A stretch of DNA of 64,000 bases, from positions 62,001 through 126,000 of the forward strand of contig JAUOPI010000009.1 of assembly GCA_030546905.1 (NCBI GenBank), given 5' to 3'. The position numbers were made by a program, and so were the translations under genes. The DNA comes from Granulosicoccaceae sp. 1_MG-2023. GTDB lineage: Bacteria; Pseudomonadota; Gammaproteobacteria; Granulosicoccales; Granulosicoccaceae. This document shows, one piece after another, positions 17,727 to 26,744 of this stretch. Numbering within the stretch: position 1 is the first letter of the stretch; each line of letters starts with the position of its first letter. The notes under the pieces were generated by a model. The model made no database searches. It had not been told where the DNA came from and saw only the letters and a list, made by a program, of their open reading frames with translations.

Positions 17727-19508
17727 TTATGTGTTGGATGATTCGAGTTGCGCTTCTCCTTCTTGGCTTGATTTCTCAACAGAACCGACCAGTAACAGAC
17801 CGATCCCCAGAATGATTCCGCCACACAGGACAAACACCATGCGACCCCAGAAAGGATTGGGTACCAGGAACATCAGCGTGACGCAGAGGCCGGCAACAAT
17901 GATCAGGTAACCGAGTATGTTTCTCTGACGGTTGTCGACCTCAAGGTGCTCGTCTTTTTCTGTCAGCAGAGGTGTATTGCGGTTAACGAAAAAGGTGTTC
18001 ACTTCTTCTTCACGCTCAGGAGAAAGGCCGCGATAGAACAGACGTGTCGAGGCGAAGAAGCCACCGGTGATAATCAGATGCGACATAATGCCTACAGCCA
18101 CTTTCAAATCACTCCACTCACGACCGGTAAGCTCATACTGCAAGCGGAAGGTGTTTTGTATGAACTCCGGCGTCATCACAACGCCCACCAGATAAGAGAC
18201 CAGGCCCCCGACAACAAGCGTGGCCCACGCCGCCCAATCCGGCGTCTTGCGGATAAAGAAGCCCATAATTGCAGGCACGGTCATGGGAAGTCCGATTAAC
18301 GCGCCGACATACATCATCGCGTCAAACAGGCTGAGCTCTTTGAGGGAGTTGATAAACAAGGCGCAAGCGATAATTGCAAGGCCTAATACAGTGGAAGAGA
18401 TTTTCGAGACCAGAATTAGTTCTTTCTCATTGGCCCCGGGACGCAGAATGACTTCATAGAAGTTCTTAACGAAAATTCCCGCATTCCGGTTAAGTCCCGA
18501 ATCCATTGACGACATGGTCGCCGCAAACATGGCGGCCACAAGCAGACCGAGCATACCCGCCGGCATATAGGTCTCAACGAAACTCATATAGGCGAAATCG
18601 CCTGCTTTAGCTCCGGCCTGAGGGTACATGGCGCCCAGATCAACACCTTGACCGGCGATAAACCAGCTCGGCATAAACCAGATAAAAGGCCCCATGGTCA
18701 TAAGCACGCAGGCAAGCAAGCCGGCTTTTTTCGCGTTGGCGGAATCCTTGGCCGCGAGGTAGCGGTAGGAATTCAGCATATTGTTGGTGATGCTGAATTG
18801 CTTGATAAAGATGGCAACACCCCAGAGGGCGAAGATGGAAAGGTAATTGATATTGTCGCCGACGACGAAATCGACCGGGAAATTTTCGATCACATTTGCC
18901 GGGCCACCGGAATGCTCGACCGCAACGATGGCACAGGTAATCGTCACCGCCATAATAATCACCATCTGCATATAGTCAGAGGCAATTACCGCCCAGGACC
19001 CGCCGGTCACGGACATGAACAAGACCACCAGGCCGGTAACGATAATCGTCGTTTCCATGTCATAGCCGAACAGGCCCGAAGTCGCGATCGCCAGACCATT
19101 CAGCCAAATACCTGCGGAAATAATGCTGTTAGGCACCGCGGACCAGGTGAATACCTGTTCATTGGCTTTACCGAATCTCAGACGAATTGCCTGAATCACG
19201 GTAATCACCCGCAACTGACGGAAGCGTTCGGCGAAATACAAGTAGTTCATCAGGTAGCCGAAGGCGTTGGCGATGAAGATGATGGCGACAGCAAATCCGT
19301 CCTGATAGGCTTTGCCCGCCGCGCCGGTGAAAGTCCAGGCACTAAACTGCGTCATAAATGACGTGGCACCGACCATCCACCACAGCATCCTGCCGCCGCC
19401 ACGGAAATAGTCACTGGTATTGGAGGTAAAGGTTCTGAACAACCAACCAATGGAAATCAGAAAGAGAAAATAGACTCCTACGATGACCGTATCTATATCT
19501 AGATTCAT
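17727..19508 (-). CDS. Sodium/solute symporter (SSS family), alginate locus copy 2
   Basis: A 593-residue SSS-family symporter. It shares with copy 1 the GGGRMLWWMVGATSFMTQFSAWTFTGAAGKAY block and the NN-S-YR segment (ITNNMLNSYRYLAAKDSANA), and carries the TMSSMDSGLNRNAGI motif of the core. A soluble stretch from about residue 490 (SPEREEEVNTFF) comes before the final two helices. It resembles the ToaA-type importers of DEH and short unsaturated alginates. It lies directly downstream of the two PL17 genes, 213 bases after the nearer one, and upstream of kdgM. Retention of the full core motif suggests it is the main importer, but that is inference. Confidence 0.9.
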   Translation of the reverse strand: MNLDIDTVIVGVYFLFLISIGWLFRTFTSNTSDYFRGGGRMLWWMVGATSFMTQFSAWTFTGAAGKAYQDGFAVAIIFIANAFGYLMNYLYFAERFRQLRVITVIQAIRLRFGKANEQVFTWSAVPNSIISAGIWLNGLAIATSGLFGYDMETTIIVTGLVVLFMSVTGGSWAVIASDYMQMVIIMAVTITCAIVAVEHSGGPANVIENFPVDFVVGDNINYLSIFALWGVAIFIKQFSITNNMLNSYRYLAAKDSANAKKAGLLACVLMTMGPFIWFMPSWFIAGQGVDLGAMYPQAGAKAGDFAYMSFVETYMPAGMLGLLVAAMFAATMSSMDSGLNRNAGIFVKNFYEVILRPGANEKELILVSKISSTVLGLAIIACALFINSLKELSLFDAMMYVGALIGLPMTVPAIMGFFIRKTPDWAAWATLVVGGLVSYLVGVVMTPEFIQNTFRLQYELTGREWSDLKVAVGIMSHLIITGGFFASTRLFYRGLSPEREEEVNTFFVNRNTPLLTEKDEHLEVDNRQRNILGYLIIVAGLCVTLMFLVPNPFWGRMVFVLCGGIILGIGLLLVGSVEKSSQEGEAQLESSNT

Positions 19509-19721
19509 TATTGGGTACTCGTGTTGTTATATATGCTCATGACCAGAGGCCTGACGCTTTACCCGACGGCTTCGAACCGCGCTCAATGAATTTTATTTTT
19601 AATCGAAATACATTTTTTTAAGACAAACGAAGCCTTGTCAGGAGAGTGCAGACTCTCCGAACCGAAAAAACACCTATTGGGATTTACTTAGAAATCAGGG
19701 GGATAACAACTTCACGGAGGA

Positions 19722-21800
19722 TCAATCATGTCGCCTGTCTCCTCCTCTGTAGGTGATATAGTCGGCCTCGCCGGCCGCACCCGTATCGACGCTCAGGCTC
19801 TTAACCTCCTGCGGGAAGTTCAGGGTTACCTCTATGCGTTCTTCTGATAATCGTTTGACCGCGATACTGTTCAGATCGGGTCTGGCATTGCGACAGCACT
19901 CACTGGCTTCGTCGAAGTAGCCGTGCTGTTCAAAGACGTTGACGAAAAGGTTGGAACCGGCATGCACACGCGACATGATTTTCTTTTCATGCCGGAGGTT
20001 GTGTTCCGGATCATTGGCACCAACCAGCAGCTGCATCGCCTCGGCCGGGTGTTCTGAATATTGGTGCCAGGTGGTAAAACGGTCGCCGTCCAGCCAGGTC
20101 ATGGCATGCTCACGGCTACTGGCCTGCTCGCCTACCACCCAAAGATGCTGATAGCCGTGCCCGACGCCAAGCACCTCAAGAGTGTCCCGTGCGGAAAACT
20201 CCCCCCACCAACGGACGATCTGCCCGGCCGGGCTAAAAACGTAGTCGTAGCAGTGTTTCCCGGTGCCTTTAGCCTCCACGATATCGATCAGCAGTGGTGC
20301 TTCTGACCGACCTATCTCAAGCAATATACAATGACGGCGCAGGCTCACGCCGGGATAGGCATCTTCGGTTGACCCGCATACTGCGATCAGCCCGTCAACA
20401 TCGCCCCGGTCGACAAACTTTTCAATGCAACCATGGCACTGATCTGCCAGACGATGATTGCCTCCGTGCTGACTTGCCTGATCAACAACCACCAGATTGT
20501 GGGCCACTGACTGTTTGGCATAGCCCTCATTTTCGGGCAGATAGCGCCCGCCGAACTTTGGCTCCACATTGAGCCAACGGCAGAATCCGTATTCCTTGAG
20601 TCGCTCGCGGCCGCCGCTGAAAAAAGTCAGTCCGAGCAGGTCAAAGTGACCATGGCCCATGCCGTGCTGACCGGCTGCGAAGACCAGATGATGGCGGCGC
20701 GCCCCTTCACCGAGTTTCAGGTGAGCCTGCCCGCCGTCTCCATCAGCAAGCAGAACACTGGGTATGTGGCAAGAGCGGGGAGCGTTTTCAACCGCATCGG
20801 CCAGCTGAGCACCAAAGCGATGTACCCAAGTGCCATTCTGCTGGGCAGCCATCGCGACCAGCTCAGGCACCGGCGCATAACGACCGGCATGCACCGCCAG
20901 CGCAATCTGCACGCCCTCGTCATCTATATCCATACTCCGGGATGCATCATTAAGTGCCGGAAACCGGCCATCCGGATAGACGGTGCAGAGCAAGGCGCGT
21001 ATCGAACGACCTATGCGTTGTCCACCACGTTCGTAAATATTCAGGCCGGGGCGATGCCGCGCCAGCGCCTCGGCAAAAAGGCAGAGCGGATGAATCGCAA
21101 AGCGATGATAGTAAGGACCTTCAACATAATAGCCGTCCTGCGAGAACAGCTTGTCTATCTGTGCCAGAAAGCCGCCGGTTCCGGCACTCCCGTCCAGCCC
21201 GAGTACGGCCTTATCGACCAGTTCGTCCTGGCCGGTGACCAAACCACAGATCCCAACCGCCGCGACCGCCCACAGCCCATGATTATGGATACGGTCAAAG
21301 TCATGTGCGTAGGTCACGGTGAACATATCCAACATGGGCTTGAACAACCCGGATTCGATATGCTCACACTCATCTGCGCTCAGGTGCCCGTTAAGCAAGG
21401 AGTAACCAAGACTGGCCCCCAGCAACCAGATATGTTCATTGAGAATCTGGTGAAACAGTTTGCCGGGTGGGTTGGTATTGCGGGCCACCTGAAAAGGCAT
21501 ATCACGGTATACCTGCGCATAACCCAATAGCAGATCACGGGACAGATCCAGATATGCATTGTTCTCCATCACCCGCCCCATCAGCGCCGCGTGCTCGATA
21601 AGCTTTGCGTTGTGCTTGTGGGTATTGTGTTCGTAGCTTCCCGGCTCTCCCTGACCCGGCACAACCACGCCCGCAGTCAGAGCCTGATCCAGTTCCTCTC
21701 TGAGTTCACTCAGAGACTGCCCCAATTGGGTTGATCGGTGCGCATGCCCGCGAATCTGCGCCAGCTCCTCCCGTGTCCACAATAGTCCGCTCATCTGCAT
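19722..21800 (-). CDS. PL17 oligoalginate lyase (shorter paralogue)
   Basis: A 692-residue exolytic lyase of family PL17 that releases unsaturated monouronates from oligoalginate. The first half is an alpha/alpha toroid with HNHG at 172-175 and YYVEGPYYHR at 224-233; these include the Asn/His pair and the catalytic Tyr known from Alg17c. The second half is a heparinase II/III-like beta domain with GMGHGHFDLLGL and VEPKFGGRYLPENEGYAKQSVAHN. There is no signal peptide, so it should act in the cytoplasm. The start MQMSGLLW has GGAAGG about eight bases upstream; the open frame extends 60 bases further but without a site. Its start lies 63 bases after the stop of the longer PL17 gene, in one transcription unit. 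Confidence 0.92.
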   Translation of the reverse strand: MQMSGLLWTREELAQIRGHAHRSTQLGQSLSELREELDQALTAGVVVPGQGEPGSYEHNTHKHNAKLIEHAALMGRVMENNAYLDLSRDLLLGYAQVYRDMPFQVARNTNPPGKLFHQILNEHIWLLGASLGYSLLNGHLSADECEHIESGLFKPMLDMFTVTYAHDFDRIHNHGLWAVAAVGICGLVTGQDELVDKAVLGLDGSAGTGGFLAQIDKLFSQDGYYVEGPYYHRFAIHPLCLFAEALARHRPGLNIYERGGQRIGRSIRALLCTVYPDGRFPALNDASRSMDIDDEGVQIALAVHAGRYAPVPELVAMAAQQNGTWVHRFGAQLADAVENAPRSCHIPSVLLADGDGGQAHLKLGEGARRHHLVFAAGQHGMGHGHFDLLGLTFFSGGRERLKEYGFCRWLNVEPKFGGRYLPENEGYAKQSVAHNLVVVDQASQHGGNHRLADQCHGCIEKFVDRGDVDGLIAVCGSTEDAYPGVSLRRHCILLEIGRSEAPLLIDIVEAKGTGKHCYDYVFSPAGQIVRWWGEFSARDTLEVLGVGHGYQHLWVVGEQASSREHAMTWLDGDRFTTWHQYSEHPAEAMQLLVGANDPEHNLRHEKKIMSRVHAGSNLFVNVFEQHGYFDEASECCRNARPDLNSIAVKRLSEERIEVTLNFPQEVKSLSVDTGAAGEADYITYRGGDRRHD

Positions 21801-21863
21801 GGATCTGCCTTCCGGTATTAGTTCTTGTTGTCTTTGGCCTGACGGCCGTCTTTTATGCACGGC

Positions 21864-24029
21864 TCAGTCGCCGAGCAGATCGAACCACCCTTCCCAACGG
21901 TAGCTATTGCCACCCACAGCCACCGCGTGCGAGCCCGCATTACGGCGCGCTGCAGCCAGCCGGTAGGTCTTGCCCGAGACCAGAGTCAGACCGACAAGGA
22001 CATGGGTTTCGTCGCAGAAAAGGATCTCCACCCTATCGAGAGACGGACGCGCTCCCCAGCAAATTTCGCGGGCCTCATTGAAGCAGCCGTGGGTTTCTAT
22101 AACCGTCGCAAACACCTGGCTGTGACCACTCGAACGCGCCATCAGATAGGGCTCGTTGCGGAGGTTGTTACCGGGATCATTGGCACCAATCAAGCCATGC
22201 ACCAGAGACATCGGACTAGATGAACAGATATGCGCCGTGGTGAAGGTTTCATCATTCAACCACGTCACCTGAGCCGACTCAGGGGGCTCAAACGGGTCGC
22301 TTTGCGCGAGTTTCCAGAGGTGCTGATAACCATTGGCAGCGCCCAACGCATGGGGTGAGTCCAGCGTCGCCAGCCGGGGCCTGGTCGCCATCAGCTGGCC
22401 CATGAAATGCAGCGGGCTGTCATAGCGGTGAGGCTGATCACTGTCAGCGCACTGAATATCCACCAACAAGGGATCGCTTAGCCCGGGAAGACGGAGCATA
22501 AAGACGCTGCGCTGCAACTCAACGCCCTCGTAGTAGCCCTTCAGCCGGGCACTGAAGCCGTGCAGACCGGGCCGGGCGGTATCGGCATATATCAACTCAC
22601 CGTGATTATCACAGGCCCGCGGGGTGTTCAGCTCATGCTGCGACGCTTCGTCGACCACCAGCGTGTTGTGCGCCACGGTCTGTTTGGCGTAGCTCTTGTT
22701 TTCGGGCATATAGCGCCCACCGAACTTGGGTTCGATATTGACCCAACGGCAGAAACCATAGTCGGTCAGGACCTCGTGCCTGCCGTTGTAGAAACCGAGG
22801 TGCAAGCCGTCAAAGTGGCCGTGATCCAGCGCACTGTGCAGTTTAGGATCGCTGCCGTGCTGTCCGAAAATCAGATAGGCCATGGCCTCCTTGCCTTCTG
22901 GGGTCGCTGCGCGCAGCACAGCAATTCCGCCTTGTTTGCCGTCAGCCCCGTCGGCGATAAAGCCGCTGCTGCGGGGCGGCGGTTGCTGAGCACCATGCTC
23001 CAGAATCGCGGTCAGCGGTAACAAGGTAGCCAGATACGGAAGCGGCGTGGACGGGGCGAGCAGAACCTCACGCAGAATCGGCGACAAGCCGGTCTCCTCA
23101 TAGCGTCCTGCCAGAGTCATCGCGCCAAGCACGGCCCCTTCATCAGCCAGCCCCATGGTCTTGGAGCTATCGTTGATCGCAATAAAACGCCCGTCCGCGA
23201 AGGTCAGCTCGAAGAGACAGCGAATCGCCTTGCCGATGATGCCATCGCGATAGTCGTAGATCCCTTCATCAACTCCGTTTTGCCTGAGCGCTTCGGCCAG
23301 CAGGATTGCCGGGCGCAGAGCGAAACGGTGGTAGTAGGGACCTTCCAGATAGTAGCCGTCCGGCGAGAAGAGCTGATCAAGCTGGGCATAGAAGCCGCCT
23401 GAAACACCATCACCGGCATTGCCGTAGAGAGCACGCCTGATCAGGTCCCTGTCATTCAGCACCAGTCCGGCAAAACCGGCCGCCGCCACAGACCAGATGC
23501 CGTGGTTGTGAATCACATCAAAGTCGTCGGCGTTCTGATCGGCAATCAGCGCCACCATCGGCGCAAACAGGTGTTGCTCGATCTGCTGACGCTCTTGCGC
23601 GGACAAGTGTTCTCTGACGTTGCTGTAGGCATCGCAACCGTAGAGCAACCACATGCTCTCGTTCAGACATTGATGAAACAGCCGGCCGGGTGGATTGCTA
23701 TCTTTCGAGACATGCGAAGGCAGCGTCTCGTAAATTTCGGCATAGCCGAGCAGCAGGTTCCTGACAAAAGCCAGATATTCCTGCTGTCCCGTCAGCAACC
23801 ACAACTGAGAGGCCAGATGCAAGTGCTGGTAATTCTGTTTGTGCTGCGCATGCTCAGCACCGCCCGCCTCGCCCTGGCCGGGTATCTCCGGCGTGCTGCC
23901 GAGAAACGGGCGCAAGCGCTCCTGATCCAGATGAATCTGCTGCCGGTACAGAGCCGGTAACGACCGGATTTCCAGCGCGCTGCGCAGTTCCTGAATCTCA
24001 CTTTCGTTAAACAATAAGGCACTCGCCAT
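21864..24029 (-). CDS. PL17 oligoalginate lyase (longer paralogue)
   Basis: A 721-residue PL17 enzyme, paralogous to the next gene. HNHG lies at 174-177 and YYLEGPYYHR at 226-235. The C-terminal half has LDHGHFDGLHLGFY and VNIEPKFGGRYMPENKSYAKQTVAHNTLVVDE. No signal peptide is present, so it is predicted cytoplasmic. It differs from its neighbour by having ALDHGHFD where the other has GMGHGHFD, and by longer loops, which may mean a different preference for mannuronate or guluronate ends. It is the first gene of the minus-strand alginate unit and is preceded by a promoter with an embedded KdgR-like box. A GTG at 24065 is an alternative start. Confidence 0.91.
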   Translation of the reverse strand: MASALLFNESEIQELRSALEIRSLPALYRQQIHLDQERLRPFLGSTPEIPGQGEAGGAEHAQHKQNYQHLHLASQLWLLTGQQEYLAFVRNLLLGYAEIYETLPSHVSKDSNPPGRLFHQCLNESMWLLYGCDAYSNVREHLSAQERQQIEQHLFAPMVALIADQNADDFDVIHNHGIWSVAAAGFAGLVLNDRDLIRRALYGNAGDGVSGGFYAQLDQLFSPDGYYLEGPYYHRFALRPAILLAEALRQNGVDEGIYDYRDGIIGKAIRCLFELTFADGRFIAINDSSKTMGLADEGAVLGAMTLAGRYEETGLSPILREVLLAPSTPLPYLATLLPLTAILEHGAQQPPPRSSGFIADGADGKQGGIAVLRAATPEGKEAMAYLIFGQHGSDPKLHSALDHGHFDGLHLGFYNGRHEVLTDYGFCRWVNIEPKFGGRYMPENKSYAKQTVAHNTLVVDEASQHELNTPRACDNHGELIYADTARPGLHGFSARLKGYYEGVELQRSVFMLRLPGLSDPLLVDIQCADSDQPHRYDSPLHFMGQLMATRPRLATLDSPHALGAANGYQHLWKLAQSDPFEPPESAQVTWLNDETFTTAHICSSSPMSLVHGLIGANDPGNNLRNEPYLMARSSGHSQVFATVIETHGCFNEAREICWGARPSLDRVEILFCDETHVLVGLTLVSGKTYRLAAARRNAGSHAVAVGGNSYRWEGWFDLLGD

Positions 24030-24296
24030 TTTCCAGCCCCGCTTCCGGTGAATAGTCAAGGCCACTCAAGGGGGCAGATACGGACGATTCAGATGGCCCT
24101 GTTTCCGTTTTCAGGCCATCGAATACCACCGGTTCTGCAGCCTCCCTTAGCAGCATTGCAAACTGCCATTTCAGAGTGACACCACGCCGCTCAAGCCCCG
24201 ACAAACGACAAAGAAAAAAGTGTAAAGCGACCTGTGTGCAAGCCTGGCTTGTACTATCTGTGCCCGAATTTCAATCTGCGGCATTTCCGATCAGGA

Positions 24297-24326
24297 AATA
24301 TAAAACGGCGTTTTATTTTTTGGCAA
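24297..24326 (-). promoter_or_regulatory. Promoter with embedded KdgR-like operator for the PL17 unit
   Basis: On the minus strand TTGCCA (-35) and TATATT (-10) are separated by 18 bases. Within this spacer lies the perfect palindrome ATAAAACGGCGTTTTAT (24300-24316; read on the plus strand). A repressor bound there would block RNA polymerase. The transcript would have a leader of roughly 250 bases before the PL17 start. Confidence 0.65.
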
Positions 24327-24679
24327 ATATAAAGGGAAGCTCAAGTTAATGTCAAATATGTTGTCCGTTTTACTGCCTTTTCGGCGTGATATTGTGTCAC
24401 TTTCCGGTCGGCCGGGGTTTTCGGCACGGCCTACGTCCATGCACTGCGTCAGAGCCGGGAGGGGCGTCAGGTGCCAACGGGGACATCAAATCGGCGGGAT
24501 TAAGCTTCTGGAAGTCGGGAAGACATAACGTTCAGCTGCGGGAAAACCCAGACACGCAAAGACAATTCCGCAACAGCCGGCAAGCGTCAGAAAGATACAC
24601 AAGACGGGCAAGGAAATACCGATAGCAAAGCAGCACTTGGCGGCCGGATACGGCGTGACCGCATCCCCGCCATGGCCCG
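24327..24679. other. Right edge of the alginate locus without intact genes
   Basis: No intact gene is supported. A minus-strand frame here encodes a hydrophobic run (CCFAIGISLPVLCIFLTLAGCC) that may be another fragment, but I could not match it to a gene in the window. Confidence 0.4.
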
Positions 24680-24840
24680 GCAACTGCATCAGGTCTGCCC
24701 GGCTACTGATCCGCCACCGCCAGACGCGAACCGCCCCGCAGACGCTCATCGTCGCTGAACGCGTCTTCGGCCAGACGTTTCCTGTACTTGTGATTTCTAT
24801 GCCGCAAGGCACGCTGCTGTTTGTCCGGCTTACACCGGCC
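24680..24840 (-). pseudogene. Fragment of the 90-residue coiled-coil gene
   Basis: Aligns to about 5217-5375 inside the coiled-coil gene next to the Na/Pi cotransporter, at roughly 75% identity with at least one single-base indel. Shared blocks include CACCGCCAGACGCGA, CCGCAGACGCTCATCGTC, GGCCAGACGTTTC and GCCGCAAGGCACGCTGC. Same orientation as the source. Confidence 0.75.
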
Positions 24841-24844
24841 AGCG

Positions 24845-24899
24845 CAAACTGCAGACTCAGATGATGCCGGTCACAGGCGAAAGGCCCGCCACCGGCGGC
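24845..24899 (-). pseudogene. Fragment of the acyltransferase gene 3' end
   Basis: These 55 bases align without gaps to 9271-9325 near the end of the acyltransferase gene, with four differences. The piece follows the coiled-coil fragment and abuts the region just after the M48 stop, in the same orientation as its source. Confidence 0.75.
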
Positions 24900-24916
24900 C
24901 GGAAGGCCGCTGGCAC

Positions 24917-26716
24917 TCAGAGCAGCCGCGGCAGACGCACCGCCAGCGTGGAGGCCAGCAGTTGCAGGAGATTCTTTTCCAGAGAGGAGATATGCCCGTC
25001 TTCGAGCACCAGAGTGGCTACGTGACGGACGAAGCTGTCCCTGACCGGGCGGATCTGGCCGTGCAACACCGACAGGGCATTGGCCAGCTTGTCCACACAA
25101 TCCGGGTCTTTCAGTGATAACAGGGGTACGTGCCCGTCGCCGTACAGGCCCATAAAACCACGCAGGGTGTCCTCGCGGCGTTGCAGCGGGTAGCCGGCCG
25201 CTTCGGTCAGCAGGGAAACCACCACGCCCATGGCCTGATAGCTGTCCTGATCACTGGTCGGCGCCACCGGCGCGCCGCACAGCTCACTGTGAATCAGCGC
25301 CAACAGCACGTATTCGTGCAGATTCATGCTGCCGTCCAGGCGGGCGTATTTTTTCAGCTGAGCGGCAAATTCGCTGCGCGCGGCCTGATCCTGTTCCGCC
25401 ACCATGGCAGCGGCTGCGGCGCGGATCAGCTCTACTGCATAGTGATCCAGTTCGCGGGGGAATTTTTCGGCCAGGGTCAGCGCCTGCTGCGCCTGCGCCC
25501 GTGAGCTGTTCAGCGCCACGGCCTGGGCAAACAGCGCCCGTTTGCCTTCAAAATGAATCATCAACAAGGCACACAGGGCGGCCTGATACGCGGCCGTATC
25601 GGGCAAGGCAATCAGCAGGGCATCGGGTAAACCACCCGGGTCTATTCCCGCCCCGCCCAGCACGTCTTCGGTGACCGCGGCATAGCCCATGGAGGCAGAC
25701 AGGGATTCAGACGGTTGCTGCGCTTCGGCGTCTTTGCGCCGGCGCCGCTCAAAGCCGGGACTGATACGGTTGATACGCGTTTCGAGCGGCGGATGCACGG
25801 CAAACCAACGTTCCAGCAGGCCGCCGGATGCCACCGGCAGCAAACACAGATGTGCCAGCTCACCGGCGTAATAGCCGCTCAGGCGCGAGCCCTGGGGATG
25901 ACTGCGGACCTTGTCCAGCGCACTGGCCAGGCCATCAGGGTAACGGGTGAACTGTACGGCGCTGTCATCGGCGAGCAGCTCGCGGCGACGGCCGAATGCG
26001 GCACGGATCAGCCCGCTGGCCAGCACGCCGACGCTGCCGATCGCCACCAGAAAGCCGCCGACCACATGCGCCGGGCTGATATTGTCGCGCGACACGCTGT
26101 CACCACCGAGCAAACGGCCGACCTGATGCACGGCCAGCAAGCCGCTGAAGGCCACCAGCATGCGCATGGTCAGCGGCAGATCACCGTTGGCGATATGCCC
26201 GAACTCATGCGCCACCACGCCTTGCAGTTCTTCGCGGTCGAGATGGTCCAGCGCGCCCTGCGTCAGCACAATCATGTACTGATCATCGCCGGCGCGGGCG
26301 GCAAAAGCATTGATGCCACGTTCACGCGGCATCACACGCACATCCGGCATGGGCACGCGTGCGGCGATCGCCATTTCCTCGACAAGACTCAGCAACTCAG
26401 GCTCAGCGCGGCTGCCGCGGTTGCGACGCACGGGGCTGGCACCGAAATGCTGCGCCAGCGCATCTGTGCCTTTACGCATTTCAAGCGCCCGGAACAGACA
26501 GCCCAGCAATACGATCAGAAACAGCAGCCCTGCCACCGCCAGTGTCTGCGGTGCCAGCCAGGTATTGCCGTGCGCCTGTCCGAACACCCAGGTCAGCAGG
26601 CCGGCGGCCAGCGCCAGTGCCGCACTGAGGACGCTGAGCGTGATCAGAAACAACACCAGCAACCAAAAGGACTGGCGCCGCACCGTACGCTGGCGCGCAA
26701 AAAAGTTACCGCTCAC
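24917..26716 (-). CDS. M48-family membrane zinc metallopeptidase
   Basis: A 599-residue HtpX-like peptidase. Two hydrophobic segments (about 17-45 and 57-76) anchor it in the inner membrane, and two more follow the active site. The zinc motif HEFGH is at 170-174 and the third ligand is probably Glu246 in RRELLADDSA. A long C-terminal extension of some 250 residues, helical and lacking membrane segments, is larger than in HtpX itself. It is the second gene after lemA, 28 bases apart; LemA plus M48 pairs are common and are thought to work together in membrane protein quality control. The last 174 bases of the gene occur again in a remnant near 11.3 kb. Confidence 0.9.
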   Translation of the reverse strand: MSGNFFARQRTVRRQSFWLLVLFLITLSVLSAALALAAGLLTWVFGQAHGNTWLAPQTLAVAGLLFLIVLLGCLFRALEMRKGTDALAQHFGASPVRRNRGSRAEPELLSLVEEMAIAARVPMPDVRVMPRERGINAFAARAGDDQYMIVLTQGALDHLDREELQGVVAHEFGHIANGDLPLTMRMLVAFSGLLAVHQVGRLLGGDSVSRDNISPAHVVGGFLVAIGSVGVLASGLIRAAFGRRRELLADDSAVQFTRYPDGLASALDKVRSHPQGSRLSGYYAGELAHLCLLPVASGGLLERWFAVHPPLETRINRISPGFERRRRKDAEAQQPSESLSASMGYAAVTEDVLGGAGIDPGGLPDALLIALPDTAAYQAALCALLMIHFEGKRALFAQAVALNSSRAQAQQALTLAEKFPRELDHYAVELIRAAAAAMVAEQDQAARSEFAAQLKKYARLDGSMNLHEYVLLALIHSELCGAPVAPTSDQDSYQAMGVVVSLLTEAAGYPLQRREDTLRGFMGLYGDGHVPLLSLKDPDCVDKLANALSVLHGQIRPVRDSFVRHVATLVLEDGHISSLEKNLLQLLASTLAVRLPRLL

Positions 26717-26744
26717 CGCCGGTCTCCCCGCTCAGCTGCGTAAT

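Noticed and set aside
19641-19658. GGAGAGT/ACTCTCC hairpin as terminator of the PL17 unit
   Set aside because: Seven-bp stem without an adjacent T run on the minus strand; left uncalled.
11156-25090. Mobile element carrying the alginate locus
   Set aside because: No transposase, integrase, terminal inverted repeats or tRNA attachment site was seen; the gene remnants are better explained by duplication and recombination.
24486-25100. 204-codon minus-strand frame at the right edge of the alginate locus
   Set aside because: It runs through the coiled-coil and acyltransferase fragments and out of frame into the M48 gene end, so it is a chance frame across remnants.
25715-26743. 342-codon plus-strand frame antisense to the M48 gene
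   Set aside because: It mirrors the codon structure of a clear metallopeptidase and encodes a His/Gln/Arg-rich product without recognisable domains.
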